Below are positions 30,354 to 39,197 of a DNA stretch of 64,000 nucleotides, piece after piece (positions within the stretch are counted from its first letter, which is position 1; each line of letters begins with the position of its first letter). The position numbers were made by a program, and so were the translations under genes. The DNA comes from Vulcanococcus sp. (GTDB taxonomy: Bacteria; Cyanobacteriota; Cyanobacteriia; PCC-6307; Cyanobiaceae): assembly GCA_019264575.1 (NCBI GenBank), contig JAHUZV010000018.1, positions 1 to 64,000 of the forward strand, in the 5' to 3' direction. The notes below the pieces were generated by a model. The model saw nothing but the letters and a program-made list of their open reading frames with translations, did no database searches and was not told the DNA's origin.

Positions 30354-31103
30354 TCAAGCCGTCCCGCCGCTCTGGCCGAGGGGAAATTTGCTGGGGATGC
30401 CCACGGCGCGGGGGTAGCCCTTGGGGCAGGCGGCGTTGGCGGCAACGAACAGGGCGGTGCGCTGGCCACGGCCGGCGGGCAGTTCCCGCTGTTCGCTGCG
30501 CAGCATCTCAGCCCGCAGCAGCTGCAGGGCACGCTCCAGGTCGCTTTGGTCGTCTGCCGACCACTGGCCTCGGTAAAGCAGGGCCTGGCCGCCGGGCTTC
30601 AGCAGGGGCACCAGGTATTCGGCTACCACCGGTGCGGCGGCCACGGCGCGCGCCATCGCTAGATCGAACTGGCCGCGGCATTGGCCATGGCGGCCGGTGA
30701 GTTCCACCCGCTCGCAGCGCAGGTGCACCCGATCCGCCAATCCCAGGGCCGCGGCCATCGCCTGCACGGCCTGGGTTTTGCGCCCCACCGAATCCACCAG
30801 GGTGAGCTGAGCCTGCGGCAGGGCAATCGCCACCGCCAGCCCCGGGAAGCCTCCGCCCGTGCCCACATCGATGCAGCGCAGCGGTGCCTGGGCTTGTTCA
30901 TGCAGCAGCTGCCGCAGCGGCCAGAGGCTGTCGAACACCTGGGCAATCCAGAAGTCGTCGCCCTCCACCAGGCGGGTGAGGTTCACGCGGCTGTTCCAGC
31001 TGCGCAGTTCTTCCTGCAGCTGCAGCAGCTGTCGCAGCTGCTCTGGGCTCGGCTGCCAGCCCAGCTCCTGCCAGAGGGCGGTGTCGGGTGTGGCAGCGGG
31101 CAT
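30354..31103 (-). CDS. rsmG: 16S rRNA (guanine(527)-N7)-methyltransferase RsmG
   Basis: A 249-aa SAM-dependent methyltransferase (GidB). Motifs: [28 protein letters not shown], the SAM loop [16 protein letters not shown], then [11 protein letters not shown] and [13 protein letters not shown]. The modification in other bacteria affects streptomycin sensitivity. I use ATG 31103 ([11 protein letters not shown]); the frame is open to 31175. It is convergent with the aldo/keto reductase and divergent from the J-domain gene, 58 bases away. Confidence 0.94.
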   Translation of the reverse strand: MPAATPDTALWQELGWQPSPEQLRQLLQLQEELRSWNSRVNLTRLVEGDDFWIAQVFDSLWPLRQLLHEQAQAPLRCIDVGTGGGFPGLAVAIALPQAQLTLVDSVGRKTQAVQAMAAALGLADRVHLRCERVELTGRHGQCRGQFDLAMARAVAAAPVVAEYLVPLLKPGGQALLYRGQWSADDQSDLERALQLLRAEMLRSEQRELPAGRGQRTALFVAANAACPKGYPRAVGIPSKFPLGQSGGTA

Positions 31104-31161
31104 CCCCTCGGGCGTCGTTGTCTCCTGCTCTCTAGGATCCCCCACACCCGGTGCCCCGCTG

Positions 31162-31677
31162 GTGGCAGCTGCCAATCACTACGAGCTGCTGCAGATCGCC
31201 CAGGATGCGTCGCCGCAGGAGCTGCGCCAGGCCTTCCGCCGGCTGAGCAAGCGCTACCACCCCGACACCACTGAGCTGCCGGCAGGGCAAGCCGAGGAGG
31301 CGTTCCGCCAGCTGCAGCTGGCCTATCTCACCTTGAGCGATCCGGAGCGGCGCCGGGTTTACGACGACAGCCTGATCAAGCCCGCACCCGCTCCTGTGCG
31401 GCCGGTGCGCCTGGCCGTGCCCCAACCGGCGCCGGTGCGGCGGGCGCTGTCTGGCGGTGAATGGTTTGCGCTGCTGCTGCTGGGCCTGGCGGTGGCGTTC
31501 AGCCTGGTGCTGGGGGTGGGTCTGGCCTGGGCCCGTGGCACCGAGTTGTTGCGGGAGCCCAGCTGGTGGCCGGGCGGCGAGCAGACTGCTCAGACCTTTC
31601 AGCCCTCCACTGCTGCGGATGTCGTCCCTGCCGCCCCCTCAGGCGCCGCTGTACAACCATCCGCTGCCGGCGCTTGA
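31162..31677 (+). CDS. J-domain protein with C-terminal membrane anchor
   Basis: A 171-aa protein with GTG start at 31162 ([13 protein letters not shown]). A J domain covers residues 5-70 and carries HPD at 33-35 ([10 protein letters not shown]), so it should stimulate an Hsp70/DnaK partner. A Pro/Val-rich linker (about 75-92) leads to one transmembrane helix ([21 protein letters not shown], about 97-117) and a polar tail. There are no zinc-finger or substrate-binding domains, so it is a type III J protein. The last 59 bases overlap in another frame with the DUF3143 gene. Confidence 0.88.
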   Translation: MAAANHYELLQIAQDASPQELRQAFRRLSKRYHPDTTELPAGQAEEAFRQLQLAYLTLSDPERRRVYDDSLIKPAPAPVRPVRLAVPQPAPVRRALSGGEWFALLLLGLAVAFSLVLGVGLAWARGTELLREPSWWPGGEQTAQTFQPSTAADVVPAAPSGAAVQPSAAGA

Positions 31678-31885
31678 GCAGTGGCTGAGGGATCTGGGAG
31701 CCGTGCAGCACGGGCCCCATTCCTGTCTCTGGGATTTGGAGCTGGGGGGCTGGAGCGCTCAGATCGAGCTGGAGGTGGAGGAGCTGAGCATCCGCTGGAA
31801 CGCCGCTGAGGCGCCGGTGGAGCGCCACTTCCCCTATGGCTTCAGCCGCGCTGATGTGGAAGCGGCGATTCTCGCCGGACCCTGA
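31619..31885 (+). CDS. DUF3143 family protein
   Basis: An 88-aa protein, [27 protein letters not shown]..., with the compact pattern of DUF3143, in which an [10 protein letters not shown] start is typical, followed by IELEVEELSIRW and HFPYGFSRADVEAAILAGP. Function unknown. The ATG at 31619 lies inside the 3' end of the J-domain gene (59-base overlap in the +1 frame relation), which implies coupled expression. Confidence 0.8.
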   Translation: MSSLPPPQAPLYNHPLPALEQWLRDLGAVQHGPHSCLWDLELGGWSAQIELEVEELSIRWNAAEAPVERHFPYGFSRADVEAAILAGP

Positions 31886-31919
31886 CGCCCTCCTGACAGG
31901 AGCGCTGATCGCCGCCAGC

Positions 31920-32225
31920 ATGGGGCAACGATCGCGGGGCCTGATGGACAGCACCTCCCACCGCCAGCCGCAGGTTTCGAACCGCTTCCTGCAGCCCGAG
32001 CAGCTCGCGGCGCCCCAGGCTGGCCGCGCCTGGAGCCTCACCGAGGTGTTTGCCGAAGGGCAGTGGCAGAGCGTGCGGGTGCAGCTCGAAGCGCGGGGCT
32101 GGAATGCGCTGCAGATCGAGCAGATTCACGATCAGCTGCGGCAGGGCTGGCCGTTGGCGCTGGCTGAAAATAATGTGGCGGTGCTCAGCGGTCACTGCCC
32201 GATCAAGGCGCGCCGCTTGCATTGA
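31920..32225 (+). CDS. Conserved hypothetical protein, unknown function
   Basis: A 101-aa polar protein (93 aa if ATG 31944 is used). The readable core is VSNRFLQPEQLAAPQAGRAWSLTEVF, then WNALQIEQIHDQLRQGWPLALAENNV and a His/Arg-rich end. It looks like a small helical module, possibly DNA- or protein-binding; I do not recognise it. It follows the DUF3143 gene by 34 bases on the same strand and is convergent with the 54-aa membrane gene. Confidence 0.6.
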   Translation: MGQRSRGLMDSTSHRQPQVSNRFLQPEQLAAPQAGRAWSLTEVFAEGQWQSVRVQLEARGWNALQIEQIHDQLRQGWPLALAENNVAVLSGHCPIKARRLH

Positions 32226-32241
32226 TGTGACCCGGTGAGCT

Positions 32242-32406
32242 TTAGAGCTTGCGCTTGCACACTTCGCTGCGCTCTTCACTCTGCGTGGAGAAGGGGCCGC
32301 AGCTGAACCAGCGCACCATCGACACTTCGATGTCGGTGAACAGCACGAGGATGCCGGCGCAAAGAGCGGCAACGGCCGCGCTGATTGCAACGTGAGAGCC
32401 TTTCAT
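32242..32406 (-). CDS. 54-aa single-span membrane protein
   Basis: ATG at 32406 gives MKGSHVAISAAVAALCAGIL..., with one hydrophobic helix (about residues 6-24) followed by WFSCGPFSTQSEERSEVCKRKL, a charged end with two further cysteines (about residues 35 and 50). It lies 13 bases downstream of bioD on the same strand and could be the distal gene of the biotin operon. I cannot assign a function. Confidence 0.6.
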   Translation of the reverse strand: MKGSHVAISAAVAALCAGILVLFTDIEVSMVRWFSCGPFSTQSEERSEVCKRKL

Positions 32407-32419
32407 GCGCCGGGGCGTG

Positions 32420-33073
32420 TCATGCCTGGAGCTTATGGGAGAGCTCCAGCTCCTGCCATTGCTCACGCAGGCTCTTGGGGTTGATCGCCTCCAGGGGGGG
32501 GAGACAGCCGAGCATCGGCACGCCACCCAGCTGCTCGAGGGTGCTCAGGTTGTTGGGATGGGCCGGGCCATTGAGCAGCACCCCCACCACCGGGATCTGC
32601 CGCTGCCGCAGCGCCTCCAGCGACAGCAGTGTGTGGTTGAGGGTGCCCAGGCCACTGCGCGCCACCAGCAGCACCGGGAGCTGCCAGCGCTGGATCTGCT
32701 CGATCTGCAGCAGATCGAGGCGCAGGGGCACCAGCAAGCCACCCGCGGTCTCCACCACCAGGGGCCCCTCGTGCGGCGGCAGCTGCAGCCGATCGGGATC
32801 CAGCGGCGGGCCGGGTTGCTCAGGATCACCGCTCTCCAGGGCGCTGGCCCAGTGGGGGGAGACCGGCGCCGCCAGCCGGTAGGCCTCCGGGATGATCCGC
32901 TCAGCCGGTAGGCCCAGCCAGCGCTGCACCCGGTCGCGATCGCCTTCGCCATCCTCGAGGCCGCATTGCACAGGCTTCCAGTAGTGGGCCCCGAGCCCCT
33001 GCACCAGCAGGGCGCTCACCACGGTTTTGCCCACCTCGGTGTCGGTGCCGCACACCACCAGGCGGTTGGTCAT
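32420..33073 (-). CDS. bioD: Dethiobiotin synthetase
   Basis: A 217-aa ATP-dependent enzyme converting 7,8-diaminopelargonate and CO2 to dethiobiotin. The P-loop is GTDTEVGKT (residues 9-17), with VVETAGGLLVP as the second nucleotide/substrate block and GVLLNGPAHP later. ATG at 33073 overlaps the bioC stop by 4 bases (ATGA). It is the fourth gene of bioF-bioK-bioC-bioD; bioA and bioB must lie elsewhere. Confidence 0.94.
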   Translation of the reverse strand: MTNRLVVCGTDTEVGKTVVSALLVQGLGAHYWKPVQCGLEDGEGDRDRVQRWLGLPAERIIPEAYRLAAPVSPHWASALESGDPEQPGPPLDPDRLQLPPHEGPLVVETAGGLLVPLRLDLLQIEQIQRWQLPVLLVARSGLGTLNHTLLSLEALRQRQIPVVGVLLNGPAHPNNLSTLEQLGGVPMLGCLPPLEAINPKSLREQWQELELSHKLQA

Positions 33074-33840
33074 CGCTTTTGCCCCACCAACACGAGCACG
33101 TGCCACACGATGGCGTGCGTCGGACCGGGCCAGTGGTGGATCAGTCGCCGCAGCGCACCCGGTTTCAAGCGGGCAGCGGGGCTGGCCTGGGCGCCAATCG
33201 CTTTGATCTGATGCAAGAAGGCCCTGGCGCCGCGGTTGGGGCGGCTGAAGCGCAGCAGCTGGCTGTGGTAGAGCTGCAGAGCGCCCGCGGCGCGTTCCTG
33301 GAGTTCCAGGGCATCCGGCAGGGGCAGGGCTGTGCAGGGCACGCCAGCGGCGTCGGCGGCCTGATGCCAGACGTGGAAACTGCCGCGGCAGGGCACCGCC
33401 AGCAGCAGGGCTCCGCCGGGCCGGAGGGCCTCGCACCAGTGGTGCAGCTGCTGCTCGGGCTGCTCCAGCCACTGCAGCGCAAAGCTGGAGGCCAGTAGCG
33501 CCGCACCCTTCAGCTCCTCGGGTAGGCCCTGGTTGAGGTTCCATAGGCGTTGCAGCCCCTGCTCCGGCGGCTGCTCCTGCTCCAGGAGGGGCCCACAGGC
33601 ATCCAGGCGCAGCAGCGAGGGACCGCCCAGCTGGGCTTCGATGGCGCGGGCGAGCAGCCCACTTCCGGCGCCGAGATCGGCGCGCGGCCCCGGCGGCAAC
33701 GCGGATGTCAGCGGCCGCGCCAGGCGGGCCAAGCGGGCGGCCACGGCGGCCTGAAGGCTGGCGTTGCTCTGGTAGATGGCTGCTCCGCCCCTGAAGCAGC
33801 GCTCCACCCGCGTGCTGAAGGGCGGCTCAGGGTTGTTCAT
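33070..33840 (-). CDS. bioC: Malonyl-ACP O-methyltransferase BioC
   Basis: A 256-aa SAM-dependent methyltransferase that starts pimelate synthesis by masking the malonyl carboxylate as a methyl ester. The SAM motif is ADLGAGSGLLARAI (residues 54-67). The family start RVERCFRGGAAIYQSNASLQ and ASSFALQWLEQPEQ are typical of BioC. The ATG at 33840 overlaps the bioK stop by 14 bases; the end overlaps bioD. Position between bioK and bioD supports the call. Confidence 0.9.
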   Translation of the reverse strand: MNNPEPPFSTRVERCFRGGAAIYQSNASLQAAVAARLARLARPLTSALPPGPRADLGAGSGLLARAIEAQLGGPSLLRLDACGPLLEQEQPPEQGLQRLWNLNQGLPEELKGAALLASSFALQWLEQPEQQLHHWCEALRPGGALLLAVPCRGSFHVWHQAADAAGVPCTALPLPDALELQERAAGALQLYHSQLLRFSRPNRGARAFLHQIKAIGAQASPAARLKPGALRRLIHHWPGPTHAIVWHVLVLVGQKR

Positions 33841-34534
33841 CAGCGATCCAATCCATCACCCGGGCCGCCAGCGCGGGATTGAGCAGGCAGTGGCCAGCTG
33901 GTTCAAGGCTCCACACCTCGGCCTGGGGCAGCTGCTCCCGCAGGGCTGTTCGGCTGGCTGGGTGCACGATCCGGTCGTCGGCCGCTTCCACGATCAAGGC
34001 CCGGGCCCCTTCTGGGTAGCCAGGCGGAAGCCCGGCGCTGTTCTCAAGCCGCTCCAGATCTATTAGCAAGCGTTCGCGCCCGCTGGCTGTGATGCCGTGC
34101 TCCAGCGGCCCCATCGGCAGGGCTGAAGGCGGGAATGGCGCTGCCGCTTCCCGGAAGAAATCCCGAAGCAGCGCTGTGGTGTCGCCGCTTGCGATCCGTT
34201 GGCCCATGGCCTGCAGTGCTGCGCGGATGCTGCGCCCTTGCCGCCCTGGGGGGACAAACGCCGCGAAGCTGGCCAGCCAAACCGCCGTTGTGGCCTGCTG
34301 CCACAGCTCAGCCGGCAGCAGATGCGGCCCCATCGAATGGCCGATCACCACGCGCTGCTGGGCCTGCGGATCCCAGCTGGGCTGCTCGGGGGGCAAGTTG
34401 CCGTAGCCGCGTTCAGCGGCGCTGAAGAGCCAGCCGCGGGCGGCGGCAAGCTCGGCCCAGGGCTGCCAAGCGCGGCTGTCGCCCGCCCAGCCATGCAGCG
34501 CGATCAGCTGGGTGGAGCAGGTCGCCTGGCTCAT
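33827..34534 (-). CDS. bioK: Pimeloyl-ACP methyl ester esterase, BioK-like
   Basis: A 235-aa alpha/beta hydrolase. The nucleophile is S67 in GHSMG, the acid D185 or D186 (VEAADDRIV), and the base H214 (PAGHCLL). The oxyanion block HGWAGDS is at 14-20. It sits exactly where BioH, BioG or BioK is expected, between bioF and bioC, so its role is to hydrolyse pimeloyl-ACP methyl ester and end chain elongation. BioK is the esterase described for picocyanobacteria; I assign it on context and lineage. It is coupled by 4-base overlap to bioF and 14-base overlap to bioC. Confidence 0.83.
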   Translation of the reverse strand: MSQATCSTQLIALHGWAGDSRAWQPWAELAAARGWLFSAAERGYGNLPPEQPSWDPQAQQRVVIGHSMGPHLLPAELWQQATTAVWLASFAAFVPPGRQGRSIRAALQAMGQRIASGDTTALLRDFFREAAAPFPPSALPMGPLEHGITASGRERLLIDLERLENSAGLPPGYPEGARALIVEAADDRIVHPASRTALREQLPQAEVWSLEPAGHCLLNPALAARVMDWIADEQP

Positions 34535-35691
34535 GGCGATCCCAAGGCGTTGATCAGCCGCTCCAGGCTGCCCGGCGGTTGATCGTGGCGCAGCACCAGC
34601 CGCAGCCGGGCCGTGCCCGCCGGCACGGTGGGGGGGCGGATCGCCACGCTGAGCAATCCGGCTTGCTCCAGTTGCTGCTGCAGCGCCAGGGCGCGCTGGT
34701 TGTCGCCCACCAGCAGCGGCAGGATCGGGCCTTGCCCGGGTGGCCGCGGCCAGCCAGCCGCCTCCAACCGGTTGCGCCAGCGCTCGGCGCGATCGAGCAG
34801 TTGGCGGGCCCGCTCAGGCTGCTCCTGGATTTGCCCCAGGGCCGCCAGCGCCGCTGCGGCCAGGGGCGGTGCCAGGGCTGTGGTGTAGCGGTAGGGGCCG
34901 GAGTGCTGCAGCAGCCACTCCCCCACCAGCGTCTCCCCCGCCAGAAAGGCACCGCCGCTGCCAAAGGCTTTGCCGAAGGTGCCGCTGATCAGGCTCACAC
35001 CAGCTAGGCCGGTGCCCAGGCCGCGGCCGCCCGGGCCCAGTACCCCCAGGGCGTGGGCTTCATCCAGCAGCAGGGCAGCGTCGTAGCGCTGGCACAGCGC
35101 ACTGAGCCGAGCCGCATCGGGGGAGGTGCCCTCCATCGAAAACAGGCTTTCGCTGATCACCAGCAGCCGGCGCTGGGGTTGATCGCGGCGGGCCTGCTGC
35201 AGGCGCGGCTCCAGCGCATCGAGCTGGTTGTGGGCGAAGCGCTGCAGCCGCGCGCCGCTGGCGCGAACGCCCACCAGCAACGAGTGATGGATCAGCCGAT
35301 CGGCGAGCACCAGGCTGTGGCGATCGGCCAGGGCCTGAACCGCCGCCAGGTTGGCCTGAAAGCCGCTGGGAAACAGCAACACCCGCTCGCGCCCAAGCCA
35401 GGCTCCCAGCGCGGTTTCGAGCTGCTCGTGCACGCTTCGCCCACCGCTCACCAGGCGCGATGCACCGGCACCCACGCCTTCGCGCTGCATCGCCTGGCTG
35501 GCGGCCTCCACCAGGGAGGGGTGCGAGGCCAGGCCCAGGTAATCGTTGCTGGCCAGATCCAGCAGGGGCGGGCTGCCTGGGGCTGTGCTTTGCAGGCCAG
35601 CCTCGCCGGAGGGCCGCCAGCTGCGCGGCTGGCGGCGCCGGTCGGCGGGGAGCTGCTCGAGATCGTCCGCCAAAGGCGCACGCCAGGACAT
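34531..35691 (-). CDS. bioF: 8-amino-7-oxononanoate synthase
   Basis: A 386-aa PLP enzyme of the alpha-oxoamine synthase family that condenses pimeloyl-ACP with alanine. Signature segments are DLASNDYLGLASHPSL, SRLVSGGRSVHEQLE, ISESLFSMEGTSPD, LLLDEAHALGVLGPGGRG, and SGTFGKAFGSGGAF, in which K241 binds PLP. I chose ATG 35691; the frame is open to 35721. First gene of the minus-strand biotin operon, divergent from the helicase 92 bases away, so the operon promoter must lie in 35692-35783. Confidence 0.95.
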   Translation of the reverse strand: MSWRAPLADDLEQLPADRRRQPRSWRPSGEAGLQSTAPGSPPLLDLASNDYLGLASHPSLVEAASQAMQREGVGAGASRLVSGGRSVHEQLETALGAWLGRERVLLFPSGFQANLAAVQALADRHSLVLADRLIHHSLLVGVRASGARLQRFAHNQLDALEPRLQQARRDQPQRRLLVISESLFSMEGTSPDAARLSALCQRYDAALLLDEAHALGVLGPGGRGLGTGLAGVSLISGTFGKAFGSGGAFLAGETLVGEWLLQHSGPYRYTTALAPPLAAAALAALGQIQEQPERARQLLDRAERWRNRLEAAGWPRPPGQGPILPLLVGDNQRALALQQQLEQAGLLSVAIRPPTVPAGTARLRLVLRHDQPPGSLERLINALGSP

Positions 35692-35783
35692 CTCTGAGCC
35701 GGTGGCGTGAGCCTGGGCCAAGCCCGCTGCTGCGCTGTGGTGTGCTCAGTCTGCCGCTGTGCTGGTGCCCATAGGATCTGCTA

Positions 35784-38597
35784 ATGGCAAGCAGCACCCA
35801 GGCCTCTGACGCCGCGGCGTCCCCCGGCGCCGGATCTGGGGTTGTTCCGCTACTCGAAACACTCTTTCCCTTCCCGCTCGATGGCTTCCAACTGGAGGCG
35901 ATCGATGCCCTCAATCAAGGCCATTCGGTAGTGGTGAGTGCCCCCACCGGCTCGGGCAAAACGCTGGTGGGCGAATACGCCATCCATCGCGCCCTGGCCC
36001 ACGGGCGCAAGGTGTTTTACACAACGCCGCTCAAAGCGCTCTCCAACCAGAAGCTGCGTGATTTCCGCGAGCAGTTCGGTGCCGAGCGGGTGGGCTTGAT
36101 GACCGGCGATCTCACGGTGAACCGTGAGGCTTCGGTGGTGGTGATGACCACCGAGATCTTCCGCAACATGCTCTACGCGGAAGCCGATCAGGGCGACGAC
36201 CCGCTCGAGGATGTGGAAGCCGTGGTGCTCGATGAGTGCCACTACATGAACGATTCCCAGCGCGGCACCGTCTGGGAGGAGTCGATCATTCACTGCCCGC
36301 CGGTGGTGCAGCTGGTGGCGCTCTCGGCCACGGTGGCCAATGCCGGGCAGCTCACCGATTGGATCGAGCGGGTGCATGGCCCCACCCAGCTAGTGATGAG
36401 CGACTTCCGGCCCGTGCCGCTCGCTTTCAGCTTCTGCAGCGCCAAGGGGCTGCATCCACTGCTGAACGATGAGGGCACCGACCTGCACCCCAATTGCAAG
36501 GTGTGGCGCGCCCCCAAGGGCAACAAGCGCAAGGGCCCGAAAACCCCGAAGCCGCCCCAGCCGGAAGCGCCGCCTCTGGGCTTTGTGGTGGCGCAGATGG
36601 CCGAGCGGGAGATGCTCCCGGCCATCTATTTCATCTTCAGCCGCCGCGGCTGCGACAAGGCGGTGCGGGATCTGGGCAAGGTGTGCCTGGTGAGCCCTGA
36701 AGAGCAGACCCGCATCCGGGCGCGGCTGGAAGCGTTCGTGGCGGCCACCCCGGAAGCTGTGCGCGATGGCGGCCACGACGAGGCCCTGCTGCGGGGCATC
36801 GCCGCCCACCACGCTGGGGTGCTGCCCGCCTGGAAGGAGCTGATCGAAGAGTTGTTCCAGCAGGGGCTGGTGAAGGTGGTGTTCGCCACCGAAACCCTGG
36901 CGGCGGGCATCAACATGCCGGCCCGCAGCACCGTGATCTCAGCGCTCTCCAAGCGAACCGAGCGGGGCCACCGACCGCTCATGGGCAGTGAGTTTCTGCA
37001 GATGGCCGGCCGGGCCGGCCGCCGGGGCCTCGACACCCAGGGCTACGTAGTCACGGTGCAAAGCCGCTTTGAAGGGGTGCGGGAAGCGGGGCAGCTGGCT
37101 ACCGCGCCCTCCGATCCGCTGGTGAGCCAGTTCACCCCCAGCTACGGCATGGTGCTGAACCTGCTGCAGCGCTACGACCTCACCAAGGCCAAGGAGTTGG
37201 TGGAGCGCAGCTTCGGCCGCTACCTGGCCACCCTCGATCTGGCCGACGACGAAGCGCGCATCGCTGAACTGCGCGAGCAGCTCAGCCACCTCAGCGATGA
37301 AGCCGTGGAGGTGGCTTGGGACGACTTTGAGGATTACGAGAAGCAGCGCGGCCGCTTGCGGGAAGAGCGCCGCTTGCTGCGGATCCTGCAGCAGCAGGCC
37401 GAGGAAACCCTGGCTCACGAACTCACCCTGGCGCTCCGCTTTGCCAGCGAAGGCGCCCTGGTGAGCCTGAAGGCGCCGGTGCTGCGCGGCCGCGTTACGC
37501 CGGCTGTGATCGTGGAGAAGGTGGATGGGCCTGGGCAGTTCCCGCTGCTGCTCTGCCTCACCGACGAGAACGTGTGGGTGCTCGTGCCCTGCACAGCGGT
37601 GGTGAGCCTGCACGCCGAGCTCAGCTGCCTGCAGGTGAAGGAGATCACGGCACCGGAGCTGCACCGCTCCGGTGAGCTGCGCCATGGCGATCAGGCCAGC
37701 GGCGGCCTGGCTTTGGCGGTGGCTCACATGGCCCGCCGCCACGACATGACCACCCCGCAGTACGACCTGGCGGGCGAGGTGCAGGGCCAGGCCCATCTGG
37801 TGCGGGAGCTGGAGCTGGCCCTGGAGCTGCATCCAGCCCACCGCGCCGGCGATCGCAAGAAGCTGCGCAAGCAGCGCTTCCGCATTGAGGAGCTGGAGGC
37901 GGAGATCGAGGAGCGGCAGCGCATCCTGCATTTCCGCGCCAACCGCCATTGGGACACCTTCCTGGCGTTGATCGAGATCCTGCGCCATTTCGGCTGCCTG
38001 GCCGGCGAGGAGGGGCTGGAGCCCACCGAGATCGGCCGCACCGTGGGGGCGCTGCGGGGTGATAACGAGCTCTGGTTGGGGCTGGCGCTGATGAGCGGCC
38101 ACCTCGATGAACTCGAGCCGGCTGATCTGGCGGCGGTGTTTGAGGCGATCTCCACCGAGGTGAACCGCCCGGATCTGTGGAGCGGCTTCCCGCCGTCGCC
38201 GGCATCAGAGGAGGCGCTGCATGATCTGCGGGGCATCCGGCGTGAGCTGCAGCGCCAGCAGGAGCGGGCTTCGGTGGTGATGCCGCTGTGGTTTGAGCCG
38301 GAGCTGATGGGCCTGGTGCACGCCTGGGCCAAGGGCGTGAGCTGGAACGATCTGATCGCCAACACCTCGCTCGATGAGGGCGATGTGGTGCGGATCATGC
38401 GCCGCACCGTGGATCTGCTGGCCCAGGTGCCCTACTGCGAGGCGATCAGCGAGCAGCTGCGCACCAATGCCCGCGCTGCCCTCAAGGCGATCAACCGCTT
38501 CCCGGTGTGCGAACCGATCGATCTGCTGGCGGGCGGAGCTGGCCTCAACCCGGCGACGGAGCGAACAACAACGCCCACGGCTACGCCTTCGGCCTGA
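35784..38597 (+). CDS. Ski2/Mtr4-like superfamily 2 RNA helicase with DSHCT domain
   Basis: A 937-aa helicase. Motif I is APTGSGKT (53-60), motif Ia TTPLKALSNQK, motif II DECH (150-153, LDECHYMND), motif III LSATVAN, and the second RecA domain ends with QMAGRAGRRGLD. After an arch-less middle region, a C-terminal DSHCT-type helical domain (about 790-910) contains HAWAKGVSWNDLIANTSLDEGDVVR. This is the family of eukaryotic exosome helicases; cyanobacterial members have no settled role. An unstructured Lys/Pro-rich insert lies near residue 240. Its last 17 bases overlap an antisense 37-aa ORF. Confidence 0.9.
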   Translation: MASSTQASDAAASPGAGSGVVPLLETLFPFPLDGFQLEAIDALNQGHSVVVSAPTGSGKTLVGEYAIHRALAHGRKVFYTTPLKALSNQKLRDFREQFGAERVGLMTGDLTVNREASVVVMTTEIFRNMLYAEADQGDDPLEDVEAVVLDECHYMNDSQRGTVWEESIIHCPPVVQLVALSATVANAGQLTDWIERVHGPTQLVMSDFRPVPLAFSFCSAKGLHPLLNDEGTDLHPNCKVWRAPKGNKRKGPKTPKPPQPEAPPLGFVVAQMAEREMLPAIYFIFSRRGCDKAVRDLGKVCLVSPEEQTRIRARLEAFVAATPEAVRDGGHDEALLRGIAAHHAGVLPAWKELIEELFQQGLVKVVFATETLAAGINMPARSTVISALSKRTERGHRPLMGSEFLQMAGRAGRRGLDTQGYVVTVQSRFEGVREAGQLATAPSDPLVSQFTPSYGMVLNLLQRYDLTKAKELVERSFGRYLATLDLADDEARIAELREQLSHLSDEAVEVAWDDFEDYEKQRGRLREERRLLRILQQQAEETLAHELTLALRFASEGALVSLKAPVLRGRVTPAVIVEKVDGPGQFPLLLCLTDENVWVLVPCTAVVSLHAELSCLQVKEITAPELHRSGELRHGDQASGGLALAVAHMARRHDMTTPQYDLAGEVQGQAHLVRELELALELHPAHRAGDRKKLRKQRFRIEELEAEIEERQRILHFRANRHWDTFLALIEILRHFGCLAGEEGLEPTEIGRTVGALRGDNELWLGLALMSGHLDELEPADLAAVFEAISTEVNRPDLWSGFPPSPASEEALHDLRGIRRELQRQQERASVVMPLWFEPELMGLVHAWAKGVSWNDLIANTSLDEGDVVRIMRRTVDLLAQVPYCEAISEQLRTNARAALKAINRFPVCEPIDLLAGGAGLNPATERTTTPTATPSA

Positions 38598-38694
38598 GCA
38601 CCAGCCACACGATCAGCAGCAGCCCGGTGGTGCTCACCGCTGTGTAGATCCAGTCGGCGTAGGGCGTCCAGAACAGGGCCAGGGTTGGTGGCAT
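38581..38694 (-). CDS. 37-aa single-span membrane protein
   Basis: ATG at 38694 encodes MPPTLALFWTPYADWIYTAV..., one hydrophobic helix (about residues 14-33) and a basic WLVLRPKA end. The short lumen-side head, single helix and basic cytoplasmic end recall small thylakoid complex subunits, but I cannot name one. Its 3' end overlaps the last 17 bases of the helicase gene antisense. It begins 37 bases from the divergent rlmH start. Confidence 0.5.
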   Translation of the reverse strand: MPPTLALFWTPYADWIYTAVSTTGLLLIVWLVLRPKA

Positions 38695-38731
38695 GGGCCG
38701 TGGGTAACGTGCGCGGAAGAGATGGGTTGCC

Positions 38732-39166
38732 GTGATCAATCCCTCCCGCATCCGCATCCTGGCGGTCGGCAAGGTGCGCAAGGGCTGGGTGCTGGAAGGC
38801 ATCGCCACCTATCTCAAGCGCCTGCCTGGGCTGCAGGTGGTTGAGCTGCGTGATGCCGGCAAAGAGCGCGAGGCGGAAGCGATCCTGGCGGCCTTGCGCC
38901 CCGATGAGCAGCTTGTGGTGCTGGCGGAGGAGGGGCAGACCTTTGATTCTCCGGCCTTTGCCCAGCGGCTGGAGGGCTCGGGTTCCGAGCGATTGGCCTT
39001 GGTGATCGGCGGCGCCGAAGGCATTGCCCCGGCGCTCAAAGCCCGCGCCCGCTGGAAGCTCAGCCTCTCTCCGATGACCTTCCCGCATGAGTTGGCCCGG
39101 CTACTGCTGCTGGAGCAGCTGTATCGGGCGCTCACCATTCAGCAGGGCGGGCCGTATCACAAGTGA
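38732..39166 (+). CDS. rlmH: 23S rRNA (pseudouridine(1915)-N3)-methyltransferase RlmH
   Basis: A 144-aa SPOUT-class methyltransferase. Features are [26 protein letters not shown] at the N-terminus, [15 protein letters not shown], the knot loop VIGGAEGI, and the C-terminal [22 protein letters not shown]...GGPYHK, which is characteristic of RlmH. GTG start at 38732. It is convergent with purB, 31 bases away. Confidence 0.95.
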   Translation: MINPSRIRILAVGKVRKGWVLEGIATYLKRLPGLQVVELRDAGKEREAEAILAALRPDEQLVVLAEEGQTFDSPAFAQRLEGSGSERLALVIGGAEGIAPALKARARWKLSLSPMTFPHELARLLLLEQLYRALTIQQGGPYHK

Positions 39167-39197
39167 TGTGTGCGTCTGCGAGCTCGCTTGCTGGCCT

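Noticed and set aside
36939..38102. Minus-strand frame opposite the helicase
   Set aside because: Gln/His/Leu-rich shadow with no domain; the helicase frame is continuous and conserved.
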